A stretch of 64,000 bases of DNA from JBDHWG01 sp046328505 (GCA_046328505.1 JAXLWL010000002.1:2666001-2730000); one strand, 5' to 3'. Positions 7,654 through 18,400 are shown, counted from the stretch's first letter. Notes: generated by a model not told the origin, from the sequence alone. A program made the numbers and translations.

Positions 7654-10026
7654 ATGGATCTTAGTGATAGTTTCGCGCGTCGCCTGCTCGACGGGCTTTT
7701 CGTCTTTGCCGGGTTGTTGACACCCGAGGGAACGCTGATCGAGGCCAATCGTGCGGCGCTCGAGTCGGCCAACCTGAACCCGCAAGACGTCGTGGGCAAG
7801 CGATTCGAAGACACATACTGGTGGTCGTACTCGCCGGCGGTTCAGAAGGAGCTGCGCCAGGCAATCGACCGAGCGTGCAAAGGCGACCCGGTGCGCTACG
7901 ACGCGCTCATCCGAGTGGGCGAGACTCGGTTTATCTTCCTCGACTTCTCCATTGCTCCCATCCTCGACGACCACGGCACTGTCCGCTATCTTCTTCCCTC
8001 CGGCGCCGACATCACAGAACAAAAATACGCCAAGGAAGCCCCCAGACTGAGCCAACCTGCTGCCAAAGGGGCGCCTCTCAAGAACGCCGACGGCACCCTC
8101 CGCGAGTGGGTCGGCGCGTTCGACGACATCGCCGAGCGCCGTGGCGCCGAGGAAGCTCTCCGCGACAGCGAGCGCTTTCTGACCAGCGTCGTCGACGCAA
8201 CGCCCGGTTTGATCTACATCTACGACCTCAACGCACAGCGCAACGTCTACACCAATGATCAGTTGGGGTCCTTGTTTGGCTACACGCCGTCTGAGGCGCA
8301 ACAGGATGGGTTCCACATGAGCGTGCTGCACCCGGAGGATGGTGACATCGTCTGGGGCCAAGTCGCGCGCATCCGGAGCGCGCGCGACGGCGAAGTCCTG
8401 GAGGCCGCCTACCGGCTGCGCCACAAGTCGGGCGAGTGGCGCTGGATCTATGACCGCGAGACGGTTTTCAAACGCGACGAGGATGGCAATGTAGTCCAGG
8501 TGCTCGGCATTGCCGAGGATATTACGTCTCGCAAGCAGGCCGAGGAGGCGCTTCAGCGGGCGAATGTCCTGTTCGAGCAAGCCGAGGCGGCGGCCGGCGG
8601 GTTTGTGTACGAGTGGGACGTGACGACGAATGTCGTGCAGCGCAGCGCCGGTGTGAAGGCTATCCTGGGTTACGAGCCGGACGAAATCGAGGGAACGGCG
8701 CGCGGCTGGCGGAGCCTAATTCATCCTGAGGACACTGAGCGTCTCAATCGTATCCGCCCGGGTGTTCTGGCGGAACGTGAGCAAATCAACAATGAGTATC
8801 GCGTTCGCCACAAGGATGGTCACTATATCTGGGTGTGGGAACGTGGTATCATTCATCGGGATGCGGACGGCAAGCCGCTCCGAGTCATCGGCAGCACGGT
8901 GGACATCACAGAGCGCAAGCAGGCGGAGGAAGCGGTGCGGCGGAGCGAGCTTCGCTTCCGGGCGCTGCGCGATTCCAACGTGATCGGCATCGTCTACGCG
9001 AACTTCGACGGCCGGATTATCGAGGCCAACGACGCTTATCTGCGTATGATGGGCTATTCACGTGAGGAGCTCGACACGGGCGAGATTGACTGGCACGAAC
9101 GTACTCCTTCGGAGTGGCGGGAGAGGGACGCCGAAGCGCTTGCGGCCATGCGCGCAACAGGCCGGGCTACGCCATGGGAGAAGGAGTACTATCGCAAGGA
9201 CGGCAGTCGCGTGCCCGTGCTCATCGGCGCGACGTTGATGAATGCACGAACCGGCGACGTCATGGCCTTCATCCTGGACATCTCAGAGCGCAAGAAGCTC
9301 GAGCAGCGCAAAGACGACTTCATCGCTCTCGCGAGTCACGAGCTGAAGACGCCGATCACCAGCCTCAAAACGTACACCCAGGTTCTGCGCCGCCGATTTG
9401 AGGGGACGGGCGAAGAGGACGCGGTCCGCCTGGTCTCGCGGATGGAAACACAGATCAATCGGCTGGTCGAAGTCGTCCAGGACTTGCTCGATGCGTCGAG
9501 GATTCAGGATGGCAAGCTAGAATTGAACCTGTCGCCCTTTGTGATGGACGATCTCGTGAGCGAGATTGTCGGCGAGCTTCAGCCGATTACAGCCCACGAG
9601 CTGAGGATAGAGGCGGGAGCTGGAGAAATGATTCTGGCCGATCGGGACCGCATTCGTCAGGTGCTCATCAACCTTATCTTTAACGCCGTTACCTACTCAC
9701 CGAAAACCCAACCGATTGTCCTCCGCACGTGGAGCGATACCGACGGCACGCACGTTAGTGTTATCGATCACGGCGTTGGCATTCCGCGCAGTGAGCAGAC
9801 TAAGATTTTCGACCGCTTCTATCAGATGAGTTCATCTTCCGGCAAGACATATCCCGGCTTGGGGCTAGGGCTGTTCATCTCGTCAGAGATAATGAAACGA
9901 CACCGAGGATTGCTGACTGTGGAGAGCGAAGTGGGGCGAGGCTCCACCTTTACGCTCACGCTTCCACGCAGCTCGGACGGACAAGGAGAGCAGACCAATG
10001 AACAAGCGCATCCTGGTAATCGATGA
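7654..10026 (+). CDS. Multi-PAS sensor histidine kinase
   Basis: 790 residues with no predicted membrane segments, so probably cytosolic. Four PAS-type modules are visible, starting near residues 10, 170, 302 and 429; three end in the PAC-like DITERK/DISERKK motif. A HisKA domain follows with the phospho-acceptor His562 in FIALASHELKTP. The HATPase_c domain has N box NLIFNAVTYSP, G1 DHGVGIP and G2 GLGLGLFIS. The downstream response regulator overlaps it by 29 bases, so the two are translationally coupled and form a two-component pair. The signal is unknown; PAS domains suggest redox, oxygen, light or small-ligand sensing. Confidence 0.92.
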   Translation: MDLSDSFARRLLDGLFVFAGLLTPEGTLIEANRAALESANLNPQDVVGKRFEDTYWWSYSPAVQKELRQAIDRACKGDPVRYDALIRVGETRFIFLDFSIAPILDDHGTVRYLLPSGADITEQKYAKEAPRLSQPAAKGAPLKNADGTLREWVGAFDDIAERRGAEEALRDSERFLTSVVDATPGLIYIYDLNAQRNVYTNDQLGSLFGYTPSEAQQDGFHMSVLHPEDGDIVWGQVARIRSARDGEVLEAAYRLRHKSGEWRWIYDRETVFKRDEDGNVVQVLGIAEDITSRKQAEEALQRANVLFEQAEAAAGGFVYEWDVTTNVVQRSAGVKAILGYEPDEIEGTARGWRSLIHPEDTERLNRIRPGVLAEREQINNEYRVRHKDGHYIWVWERGIIHRDADGKPLRVIGSTVDITERKQAEEAVRRSELRFRALRDSNVIGIVYANFDGRIIEANDAYLRMMGYSREELDTGEIDWHERTPSEWRERDAEALAAMRATGRATPWEKEYYRKDGSRVPVLIGATLMNARTGDVMAFILDISERKKLEQRKDDFIALASHELKTPITSLKTYTQVLRRRFEGTGEEDAVRLVSRMETQINRLVEVVQDLLDASRIQDGKLELNLSPFVMDDLVSEIVGELQPITAHELRIEAGAGEMILADRDRIRQVLINLIFNAVTYSPKTQPIVLRTWSDTDGTHVSVIDHGVGIPRSEQTKIFDRFYQMSSSSGKTYPGLGLGLFISSEIMKRHRGLLTVESEVGRGSTFTLTLPRSSDGQGEQTNEQAHPGNR

Positions 10027-10366
10027 CGACCCGGGGATTGTCGATGCCGTCGAGCTCATCCTAACCGACGAAGGCTACGAGGTGTCGACCGGCTACAGCC
10101 CAAGCTGCCTCGACGATCTCCACTCGGGCAACCTGCCCCACCTCATCCTGCTGGACTACTTGCTCTCCGGCGTGGACGGACGCAACGTCCTCCAGCGGCT
10201 GCGCAGCCAGCAGTTGACGCGCGATATTCCGGTAATTATCTTCTCGGCGCATCCCGACGCCGAGCAGGCGGCGGCGGCTATCGGGGCAAACGGGTTTGTC
10301 GGCAAGCCGTTCGAGATCGACGCCCTGCTCGGCGCAATCCAGAGAAACATGCGGTACCCGTGCTAA
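9998..10366 (+). CDS. Single-domain response regulator
   Basis: 122 residues forming one receiver domain and nothing else. The acidic pocket is D9-D10-D11, the phospho-acceptor is D53 in LILLDYLLSG, the conserved Ser is in VIIFSAHPD and the Lys is in FVGKPFEID. The start lies inside the histidine kinase gene, and AAGGAGAG provides a good ribosome-binding site. With no output domain it probably acts by protein-protein contact or as a phosphorelay intermediate for the upstream kinase. Confidence 0.93.
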   Translation: MNKRILVIDDDPGIVDAVELILTDEGYEVSTGYSPSCLDDLHSGNLPHLILLDYLLSGVDGRNVLQRLRSQQLTRDIPVIIFSAHPDAEQAAAAIGANGFVGKPFEIDALLGAIQRNMRYPC

Positions 10367-10377
10367 AGACGACCGGA

Positions 10378-12246
10378 TCACACCTCTTCAGCGAAGTCGC
10401 GACGCGGACGAGCCTTCCGCTCCGCGCGCCCCTGTTCCTCCCGCCTCACTGACTCCACATCGCGCTTGGCGCGCTCGAGCGCCTTGACCACATCCAGGTC
10501 CGCGCCGCCCTCGCGCGACTCGCGCGGGTTGATGCGCACCATGACCGGCACGCGCACAAGCGGGCCGAGGATCACCGCCTCGCCGACGTTGAGGCCCGGC
10601 AGGTCCGCTAGCAGGCCCTCGGAAATGCCCTCGGCAGCCTGCTTGATCGCCGTCTGGTCCTGCGGGTTCGTCAGGCGCATGATAATCTGAGAGTTGCACT
10701 GGCTGAGGACGTCAGAGTTCACTTTGTACGGGCGTTGGGTGATGAGAATCAGGAAGATGCCGAACTTGCGGCCCTCGGCCGAGATGCGGCGGATGATCGT
10801 GGCCGCGTGTCCCGGCTCGCCCTTGTTCTGATTGCCCGGGATGAAGTTGTGCGCTTCCTCCAGCACGAAGAACACCGGCCGGCTCAGCCCCTCCCCAATC
10901 GCGCGCCGCCAGGTGTCGTTGAGAACCTTGGCGACCACGTAGTCCGCAACCCGGCTATCCATGCCGGCCAGGTCAATCGCCGACAGAGTCATCGGCCGCA
11001 GCAGACTGTCCAGCGGCACATCCTCGAAGCCCCAGATATCCATCTTCTCTAGCGCCTGGATGTATTTGACGGCCCGCCCCGCCCCCTGAACCAGGTCCGG
11101 GGGCAGGTTGCCCTCCGAGGTTGGATCGACGCCGATAGGAACGGTGCGGGCGGGCGGAGCCTCCTCCTCGTCGTCGCTCCCGCTCGACAGGTCGTCCCAG
11201 TCCACCGGCCCGGCCGATGGCTTCGGCTCGTAGTCGACCCCGGATTTCTGCGCCCAACGCTTGTGCGCAAAATCACTGAAGGAGTCCTCGTCGTCGAACG
11301 CGTCGCTTAGTGGGCGCTGCCGCGCATTGGAGCGCTTGCCGTTGTCGGCGGTCGGCGCGATATAGTTACCGATACGCTCCAGCTCCTTGCGCAGCCGCGT
11401 CGGCGTGTAGTCCTCACCTTGAACGCGCTTGTACGCGAACTCGACGGCGTTGCGGATGTTGGCATAGCTGCTGGGGAGGCCGCACAGGGCGAAAATCTCC
11501 TCCAGCTCCAGCTTTGAAAACTGAACCTGGAATTTGCGGCTCGGCCCGGTGTCAGAGTCGGTGTAGCGGCCCTTGATCTGCGTCGGCAGACGGTAGATCT
11601 CGACGCGGTCCGAGAACGACGTCGGCTGGTTGCGCTCGTCCTTGCGCATGAGCACGTAGTCGGAGTTGGGGTCGAACACGATGACCGTGCCGCCGAGCTG
11701 GAGGAGCTGCTCCAGCAAGACGCCGACGGTGTAGCTCTTCCCGGCGCCCGTCTGGGCGATGACCGCGAGGTGGCGGCGCAAGCCGTTCGGGTCGCACGCG
11801 ACGCTGACCTGGGGCCGGTTGATGAGCGCGCCAATTTCCAGGCCGGCCGTGTCGACGCGCGAGAAGAAGCGCTTGAGCAGTTCATCGGAGGCGGTATGCA
11901 CCTCGGCGCCGGGGGCCGCCGCGCCGCGCGGGAAGCGCACGATGTTGCGTTCGTCAAGGTAGCCGAGCACCTTCGCCGTACCGACGATGATGGGCGGGGC
12001 GGAGCGCAAGCGGTTGAGGATTGCTTCGACCTCGCCGTGGCTCATGTCCGGGCTGAGCAGGCGCGAGGAGACCGTCAGGCCTGTGACCTGGGCCAGCACG
12101 TCGATCGTCTGGACGCCGCCGCCGGTGCGCTCGCGCAGCCCCGGCAGGACGATGTATTCCAGGCGGGGTGGGGCGATCTCACTGTTGGTGACGAAGGTGA
12201 ACTCGTCGGTGCGGACCTCGCCGACAACGTAGCCGACGGCAGACAT
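10378..12246 (-). CDS. herA: HerA-like DNA translocase/helicase
   Basis: A hexameric FtsK/HerA-superfamily ATPase that pumps DNA for resection with the NurA nuclease. The N-terminal about 100 residues look like the HAS-barrel. Walker A is AQTGAGKSYTVGVLLEQLL, Walker B is VFFVLEEAHNFIPG, and ISAEGRKFGIFLILITQRP supplies the arginine-finger and sensor block. There is an acidic low-complexity insert around DDEDSFSDF and SSGSDDEEEAPP. The ATG at 12246 has GGGAGG upstream; the longer ORF start at 12264 lacks one. It is the last gene of the minus-strand run that begins with nurA, which supports the assignment. Confidence 0.9.
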   Translation of the reverse strand: MSAVGYVVGEVRTDEFTFVTNSEIAPPRLEYIVLPGLRERTGGGVQTIDVLAQVTGLTVSSRLLSPDMSHGEVEAILNRLRSAPPIIVGTAKVLGYLDERNIVRFPRGAAAPGAEVHTASDELLKRFFSRVDTAGLEIGALINRPQVSVACDPNGLRRHLAVIAQTGAGKSYTVGVLLEQLLQLGGTVIVFDPNSDYVLMRKDERNQPTSFSDRVEIYRLPTQIKGRYTDSDTGPSRKFQVQFSKLELEEIFALCGLPSSYANIRNAVEFAYKRVQGEDYTPTRLRKELERIGNYIAPTADNGKRSNARQRPLSDAFDDEDSFSDFAHKRWAQKSGVDYEPKPSAGPVDWDDLSSGSDDEEEAPPARTVPIGVDPTSEGNLPPDLVQGAGRAVKYIQALEKMDIWGFEDVPLDSLLRPMTLSAIDLAGMDSRVADYVVAKVLNDTWRRAIGEGLSRPVFFVLEEAHNFIPGNQNKGEPGHAATIIRRISAEGRKFGIFLILITQRPYKVNSDVLSQCNSQIIMRLTNPQDQTAIKQAAEGISEGLLADLPGLNVGEAVILGPLVRVPVMVRINPRESREGGADLDVVKALERAKRDVESVRREEQGRAERKARPRRDFAEEV

Positions 12247-12343
12247 GGGGCCTCCCAGGTACATCTCGAAATGACAGCGTGTGGATCGTCACTGGGCGTA
12301 GTATAGTGCAAAACAGCGAATCGAACAAATGAGCCAACCGGAG

Positions 12344-12772
12344 CTATGGCTTCCACTCCTTGCGGATGGTATCGCGGATGCTCTCGTAGCTCTTGCCCTC
12401 GTCGAACGCCTGCTGGATGGCCGGGGCAAACACCTCGTTGTAGAAATCGTCGCCCATGCGTCGGACAACCTCTTTGTCGAACAAAGCGTCGGTCTGCGGC
12501 TCATCGCCGAGCGTGTGCCATTCCTGCGGCTCGGGAGGCGCCGCCCCCTCGGCGTGATGCGCCGCCTCGCCCTCCGGACGCGCGCCCTTCGGCTCGGCGA
12601 CACCGCGGCGGCCGCCGCCGCTAGCGACCACCTTTGCCACCCACAAGCCATAGCCCCTGGCGTGGGCGTCGTCCAACCCCTTCTTGAGGGCGCGCAGCCG
12701 GTTGTACTCCGCGAACACGTCGAAGCGGCGCACCGCCAGACGCGGCTTCAGCTGTGCATGATCGGCAGGCAT
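12344..12772 (-). CDS. Unknown protein between HerA and RMD1-family genes
   Basis: 142 residues starting MPADHAQLKPRLAVRRFDVF, with AAGGGGATAGT before the ATG at 12772. The N-terminal half is basic and helical. A low-complexity centre rich in Gly, Ala, Pro and Glu is followed by a helical C-terminus (FYNEVFAPAIQQAFDEGKSYESIRDTIRKEWKP). I do not recognise a family. It sits in the same direction between nurA/RMD1 and herA, 97 bases upstream of herA, so an accessory role in the resection complex is a reasonable inference. Confidence 0.7.
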   Translation of the reverse strand: MPADHAQLKPRLAVRRFDVFAEYNRLRALKKGLDDAHARGYGLWVAKVVASGGGRRGVAEPKGARPEGEAAHHAEGAAPPEPQEWHTLGDEPQTDALFDKEVVRRMGDDFYNEVFAPAIQQAFDEGKSYESIRDTIRKEWKP

Positions 12773-12840
12773 ACTATCCCCTTGCGCTGTAGCGCCAACG
12801 TATGGCCCTTGCGCAATTGTTGCCGTAATAGTGCTCGCGC

Positions 12841-12955
12841 TGGAGAGCCATCTCCAGCGCCTCCGACCGGCGGTGGAGTTGTCACTCCACCGCAAGCGGG
12901 ATGCGACAATGATGACTGAAGGCTCATCAGTCGGCTCTTGGGATGCCGACTGAAA
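12841..12955. repeat. Three consecutive hairpins in an intercistronic gap
   Basis: TGGAGA/TCTCCA lies at 12841-12856. A perfect 10-bp stem GCGGTGGAGT/ACTCCACCGC lies at 12870-12893, and AGTCGGC/GCCGACT at about 12931-12953. They fill the gap between the RMD1-family gene and the small unknown gene. They may tune or reduce read-through from nurA toward herA, or be a decayed dispersed repeat. Confidence 0.5.
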
Positions 12956-12973
12956 TCGGCGCTACAACCTTCA

Positions 12974-14155
12974 TCAATGCGCGCGCAACAGCGCCATGAC
13001 AATCTCGACGGCGATCAGGATAATCACCGTCACCTCCAGCGTTGTCGCCCGTTCGGCGTCGCTTTCGTCGTGCAACATCCCATACGTCTCGCGCAACAGC
13101 ACCAGCTTGTGCTCGACGCCCTGCCGCCACATCTGCACGCGCAGCACTGTGAGCAGCGCACTGTAGAGCCGGTTCCAGTAGACGTCGTCCGTCACCTTGA
13201 GAGCGTTGTCGACGCGCTCCGTCACCTCCGTCACTTCAATGACGAGACGCTGGACGTCGTGCATCAACAGACTGTAGCGGCGCACGAACGGCAGGTGGAA
13301 GCGGCTGCTTGCGCCCTCGATACGGCGGTAGACCCGCGGCAGCTCGGCATCGATGTCGGCGTCATACGAGCGCATCAGAAGCAGCTCGACGTTCGCAAAC
13401 TCGATAAGCTCCTGGGCGGTTTGCGCAGCGGCGGGATCAGGTTCGATGAGCAGCGCGCCGTTCCAACTCAGCAGCGCCAGGTCCTCGGGAAAGTAGCTCA
13501 AGCTGGCGATCAGGCGCGTGGCGGTCGGGCTAAGAGCGCGCTGCTCGCCGAGGAGCGCGGCCAACACGAGCGGGTGTCCCGCGATGTCGGCGGGCGTCGC
13601 CTCGACGAGGCGGTTCACCGTCAGTATCGAGTAGTCCTCGATGATACTCGAACGCTCGGGACGAGTGATGGCCGGGTTAATCTCCGTCGTCAGCCCATCC
13701 ACGGCCTGGCTGAAAAGCTCACGCAACGACGGCGGCGGCTCCTGCCAGGCGTTGAGGATCTGGCCCACCGTGCTCCAGCTTGTGTTCGGCGGCAGGTCGA
13801 GGTCGAGGGTTAGCACGACAACGCCGAGGTCGTAGATGCCTGCGCGCAGCGAACCGCGGCCGGTCAGGCTGCCCAGCGCGGCTGTCTGTTCTCCCAGGTC
13901 CACGCGTAGCGGCGGCTGTGCGATCTGGATGCTGCCGGATTGGCGCGCCTGCGCGGGAGCGTGTCGGCTCGCTGAGCGTTGGGCGAGCAGGTTCTGAGCG
14001 CGGTCGAGGTCGATGCTGAAGCCGACATCGTAGAATTGGCACAGGGTGAGCCGGCCCGCCTCGATCGCCGGCGGCGGTGTCACGGCTGAGGCGCCATCGG
14101 ACGCGGCTGTTGCCTCGGAGATAGTTTCGGGAGACGGTCGGTTGAGCGAAGGCAT
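12974..14155 (-). CDS. RMD1/YagE family (DUF155) protein
   Basis: 393 residues. The C-terminal half matches the RMD1/DUF155 family: LLSWNGALLIEP, then a helical stretch with RRYSLLMHDVQRLVIEVTE and VYWNRLYSALLTVLRVQMWR, and a terminal membrane segment LEVTVIILIAVEIVMALL. Eukaryotic members (RMND1, Rmd1) are mitochondrial inner-membrane proteins needed for translation or meiotic division; bacterial functions are not established. The N-terminal part is Ala/Pro-rich. The ATG at 14155 has GAAGGTGG upstream and lies 46 bases after nurA, so the two are probably co-transcribed. One C-terminal helix would anchor the protein with its bulk in the cytoplasm. Confidence 0.75.
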   Translation of the reverse strand: MPSLNRPSPETISEATAASDGASAVTPPPAIEAGRLTLCQFYDVGFSIDLDRAQNLLAQRSASRHAPAQARQSGSIQIAQPPLRVDLGEQTAALGSLTGRGSLRAGIYDLGVVVLTLDLDLPPNTSWSTVGQILNAWQEPPPSLRELFSQAVDGLTTEINPAITRPERSSIIEDYSILTVNRLVEATPADIAGHPLVLAALLGEQRALSPTATRLIASLSYFPEDLALLSWNGALLIEPDPAAAQTAQELIEFANVELLLMRSYDADIDAELPRVYRRIEGASSRFHLPFVRRYSLLMHDVQRLVIEVTEVTERVDNALKVTDDVYWNRLYSALLTVLRVQMWRQGVEHKLVLLRETYGMLHDESDAERATTLEVTVIILIAVEIVMALLRAH

Positions 14156-14201
14156 ACACACCACCTTCGGGGCGACGGCGGAGCTGTGCGAGCGCCGCGC
14201 G

Positions 14202-15308
14202 TCAATACCAGCGCCGGTCACTGCGGTCGAGACGCACCTCGTAGCCAATGACACGTGTGACCAGTGGAATGTAGATTTCCTGCATGGTGCTGTGCTTGAG
14301 GCGCACCTCGCGGTCGACGCTGTAGAGCAGGGCGTTGTAGACCTCGAGGCCGCCGTAGTCCGACGCTAGCGCCTGAAGCACGGGCAAGACGTCAAAGCGG
14401 CTCATGTCGAGCGGCTGGGCTTCGAGGTTGCTGAGCGTCCCGGAGTGGCCGAGGCAAGCGCACGGCAGCTCGATCAGAAGCGCGTCATCGTAGTCAGCCA
14501 ACCGCACGAAGAATGCCACTACGGCGGGCGCGTCCGCGAGACCTGTATCTTGCAGCACGTAGTCGTTGCCGCCGGAGAAGCTGACGTGGCCCAGGACGAC
14601 GGGTGTCGAGAACCCCGCCAGGCCATCGGTCCAGCGGTAGATCGCCTCGCTATCGCTCAGGTGCGCATGGACGTTGAGCCCCGACTCCCGCGCCCAGATC
14701 TGTGTGTGCTGGTCGGTGCGGCTCGTCTTGGCGACGCAGACGAGGTCCAGGCTGCGGCCGCGGCGACGGCAGGCGTCGAACAACTCAAGATAATCGGTGG
14801 CAATCTGCTTGTGCAGAGGGTCAATGCCATCGATATCCAGGGGATAGAGCTGCGGGAGGCGGGAGTAGAGAGCGCCGTCCATGTACAGCACGCTCCCGTT
14901 CGGGAGATGGCCCAAGGCCTCGCGCGCAACCGAGACTTCGAGGGTCTGCATGAGAAGGTCGTTGAAGCGCTTGAGCTTCCCCTCGCCGGTCGCGCCCGGC
15001 AGAATCTCGACCTCGACGCGGCTGCACTCGATGCCGTCGTAAACGGTGGGACCATGCCCCAGGCAGAGCGCCTGGGAGACGAACAGCGTCGCGCCGTTGG
15101 CCAGGTCGGCGCTGTTGATGGAGCTGTCCACCGCGCAGGCCGGACGGCGACGGCCGCGAAAGGTGTCCGCCGGCAGCGGGTGCCAGTTGGCGCGCACAAG
15201 ATCGCGCATCTCGGCCTCCAGGCTGTTGGCGCGGTCTGAGAACGTGCCGCCGAGGCGGTCGGCCTTCGCTTCAATACGGCGGGCGAGCTGATCCAGGAAA
15301 TCGGGCAT
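14202..15308 (-). CDS. nurA: NurA 5'-3' nuclease
   Basis: 368 residues with the NurA-domain blocks: the metal-binding AVDSSINSADLANGATLFVS near residue 50, a second acidic motif SVLYMDGALYSRLP, the basic LVCVAKTSRTDQH, and a C-terminal LPCACLGHSG region. NurA is an RNase H-like-fold nuclease that partners HerA to make 3' overhangs at DNA ends. The ATG at 15308 has GGAGG six bases upstream and corrects a much longer open frame to the usual family length. First gene of a minus-strand run with RMD1, the small unknown and herA. Confidence 0.9.
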   Translation of the reverse strand: MPDFLDQLARRIEAKADRLGGTFSDRANSLEAEMRDLVRANWHPLPADTFRGRRRPACAVDSSINSADLANGATLFVSQALCLGHGPTVYDGIECSRVEVEILPGATGEGKLKRFNDLLMQTLEVSVAREALGHLPNGSVLYMDGALYSRLPQLYPLDIDGIDPLHKQIATDYLELFDACRRRGRSLDLVCVAKTSRTDQHTQIWARESGLNVHAHLSDSEAIYRWTDGLAGFSTPVVLGHVSFSGGNDYVLQDTGLADAPAVVAFFVRLADYDDALLIELPCACLGHSGTLSNLEAQPLDMSRFDVLPVLQALASDYGGLEVYNALLYSVDREVRLKHSTMQEIYIPLVTRVIGYEVRLDRSDRRWY

Positions 15309-15387
15309 GGGCGCCTCCGGAGTCGCACACTTGTTCGCAAGGGCATTATAGGCCGGCAGCGCCGTTACGTCAAGAGAGAAAACTGAG

Positions 15388-15416
15388 ACCTCCTCTCCCG
15401 GTCTGGGAGAGGAGGT
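15388..15416 (-). terminator. Hairpin after the M36 peptidase gene
   Basis: A perfect 12-bp stem ACCTCCTCTCCC/GGGAGAGGAGGT with a 5-base loop starts just after the stop of the M36 gene. On the minus strand CTCAGTTTTCTC follows, so the U-tract is weak and offset. Confidence 0.55.
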
Positions 15417-15429
15417 AGGGGGTGAGGGA

Positions 15430-18400
15430 TTATGGCACAACGAGCCGGAACCGGTTGCTCTGGCTCCACGCCGACGGCGGCCGGCCGCCGATCTCGGCGC
15501 GCACGCGCACGCACGCAGTGTCAGTCGGCGTGTTCGGCGTCGTCCAGTTGTAGAAGAACACATCCGCCGGAGTCATTGTAACCGGCGTCCACACCGCCGT
15601 GAACGGCGCGCCCACGTGGATGTCGTCCACGTACCAGCCGGTGCGTCCTGTGGACGAGTCCGTCCCCAGGCGGAAGCGCAGCCGAATCGCCTGCCCCGCC
15701 CAGTCCGCCAGATCGGCGTGGCTCTCGATCCAGCCGCCGCTATCGCCGCTAAACGCCGGCCGGCCACCGAGCGGGTTATGGAAGCTGTCGGTGATCGTGC
15801 GGTTGTAGCCGTTCTGGGTGAAGTGCGCGCCCAGATCCGACCATGTCACGCCGTTGTCCACGCTGATTTCAACGACGCCGCCATCGTAGCCTCGCCCACT
15901 ATCATAGCCGGAGGCTTCGAGGTCGTAGCGCTGCCAGAACGCAAGCTCCGCGCCGGCCGTGGGCGTGATGGGCTGGCTGACGAGATACTGGTCGGCAACG
16001 GAATCGACATTCTTGGCGAACCAGCTATGGCTCGGGCTGTGTGAGTCGGCAGTGCTGATCGCCCAGAGGCTCGTGCCGGGTCCGTGCAACGTGGTCCAGC
16101 CCCCCGGCCCGTTCTCGACGCTATCGAAGAAGCCATCCGCCGGCACACACGCCTGGGAGGCTTCGAGCCTGAAGCTGGCGCCCGGCTGCGGCGCGGGCAT
16201 CTGCCATGTCACTGTGATAGCGCTGCCGGCCGCGATCGTCTCCCCACCTGTGGGGTAGGTCAGCTTGGGCGGGTTGGCTCCCAGCGGCGTCGGCGATGGT
16301 GTCGGCGATGGCGTCGGCGACGGTGTCGGGGTTGTCGTCGGTGATGGCGTCGGGAGCGGCGTCCACGTGGGCGGAGGAGTCAGCGTCGGCGTCGGCGTGC
16401 CGGGCGCTGGCGGCGTCGGCGACGGCGTGACCTGATCGGAGCCGCCGGCGACCAGCGGCAAGAACAGGCGCGGCGCCAGGTTCGCCACGAACGCCACCGT
16501 GAAGGGCCGCCCCGCGGACCACGCGGACGTCTTGTAGTTCTCGCCCTCGCCGCGAACGCGCACGCAGTAGTTGTCGCCGGTTTGCCCCGGAACTATCCAG
16601 CGCAGACTGGTCGCGCCGGGCGCAGTCACACCGACCGGCGTCCAGGTGATCGAGAATGGCTGACCGACGAGAACGTCATCCACCCACCAGCCGCTCTTGG
16701 CTGCCGAGCTGTCCGTCGCCTGACGGAAGCGGATGCGGATGACCTTGTTCTCCCACGGGCCTAACGTCGCGCGTGTCTCGAGCCAGCCGCCGCTGTCGCC
16801 GCTGAAGACGGAGCGGCCTGCCAGGGGTGAGCTCGCGGTCGCGCCGACGGTCGCGGAGTACCCATTCTGCGTCATCTGCGACCCCAGGTCCGTCCAGGTT
16901 GCGCCGCCGTCGGCGCTGACCTCGACAACACCGCCGTCATAGGCGCTCGACCCGAAGGCTTCCAGGTCATAACGATGCCAGAACGAGAGGAGCGAGCCGG
17001 GCTGCACGTGGATAGGCGGGCTGATGAGGTACTGATCGGAAACCGACGTCTGGCTCGGTGAGAACCAGCTATGGAGCGACTCGTGGCCGTTGTCGGACAC
17101 AATGCGCCAGTCGGATTGCCCCTGGGCGTGTTGGACGGACCACCCGTCGGGGCCATTCTCGACGTTGTCGAAGAAGTCGCCGCGCGGCTGGCACTCGCTC
17201 GTGTACTCGACCCGGTACGCGATATCCGATGCCGCACCGTTCGCCGCCCACTTGACGTCAATCGACGATGCCGCCATGATCGACTCGCCGCCGGCGGGAT
17301 AGGTGAGCGTCGGCGCAGCGGCGGTGGGTAGCTGGATGAGATTGCGCTGGAGCATGCAGTTCCGGATGAGCTGCTTGTGCGCTCCGCCGAACAGGTTGGT
17401 GTCCGCGAGTTGGAGAGCATTGACAGCGGTATCGAAAGCGCTGTCGCTGGAATCGGGCAGCAGGCTAAAATGGTGCTGCAGGACAAGCTTCATGATGTCG
17501 TCGCGCGCCTGCCCCGTTCCGCCCATGCCTTCGTAGACGCACGTCAGCGCTGCCGACCAGAAACGGCCATCATCGTGCTCTTCGACCACGTGCCCCGAAT
17601 ACTGGCCGATATCCTGTCCCGTGCTCTCGTTGCGGCCGTTGATCCAGCGCAGGCAGCCGCCGCCGGCGTTGCCGCCGGCCGGGTTGTAGGCCGTCGCGTC
17701 CCAGTCGCCGATGCAGTACTTGCTGTTCGCCTGGTAGACGGGATTGCCTTTGCTAACGTTAGCCATGCCGGCCAGGAAATCGCCAAAGCCCTCGCCCATC
17801 GCACGCTGCGGTGTGTTCTTGCTCGGCCCCCACCCGGGCACCTGGTTGTCCTGAACGGAGTGGCCATACTCGTGCACAACGATGTCGGCATCCTCCGCAT
17901 CCGGCACGCCGCCATCGCCAAAGTGAAGCCCGCCGTCCACCGAGGTGTAGTTCGAGTTGTCGTCAACGAAGCAGTGAACGTTGACCGGCACCGAGCGATT
18001 GTTGACGTTGGTAAAGCCCAGCGACTGGAACCACCGCTCCGCACTCGTGATGGCGTAGTAGGCGAGCACCTCCTGGAAGCGCAAGTCGCTGCGCGTGTAG
18101 TTGTAGACTCGGCTGGGCTCGTTGGCGAGGCCCGGCTGGTAAGCCACCGCGTAGGGCGCGTGAACATTGGCATCGCACCCCTGTATGCCGGGCGCGGTCA
18201 TGTCTGCATATTGACCCTTGAGCTTATTGGTGGACGGATCGAGATCGGTGAGCGTGACCGCCGCTCGCGCCGCGTCCAGCGTCGGGCTCGTCTGGTGGTT
18301 GTTGTCGCGCAGGCTCGTATTCCCCGTATCCTGGACGGCGTTGGGATCGTAGGTCAGCGCCGTGCCCGAGTCGTGCTGAATGCTGTTCCACTGACTGAGG

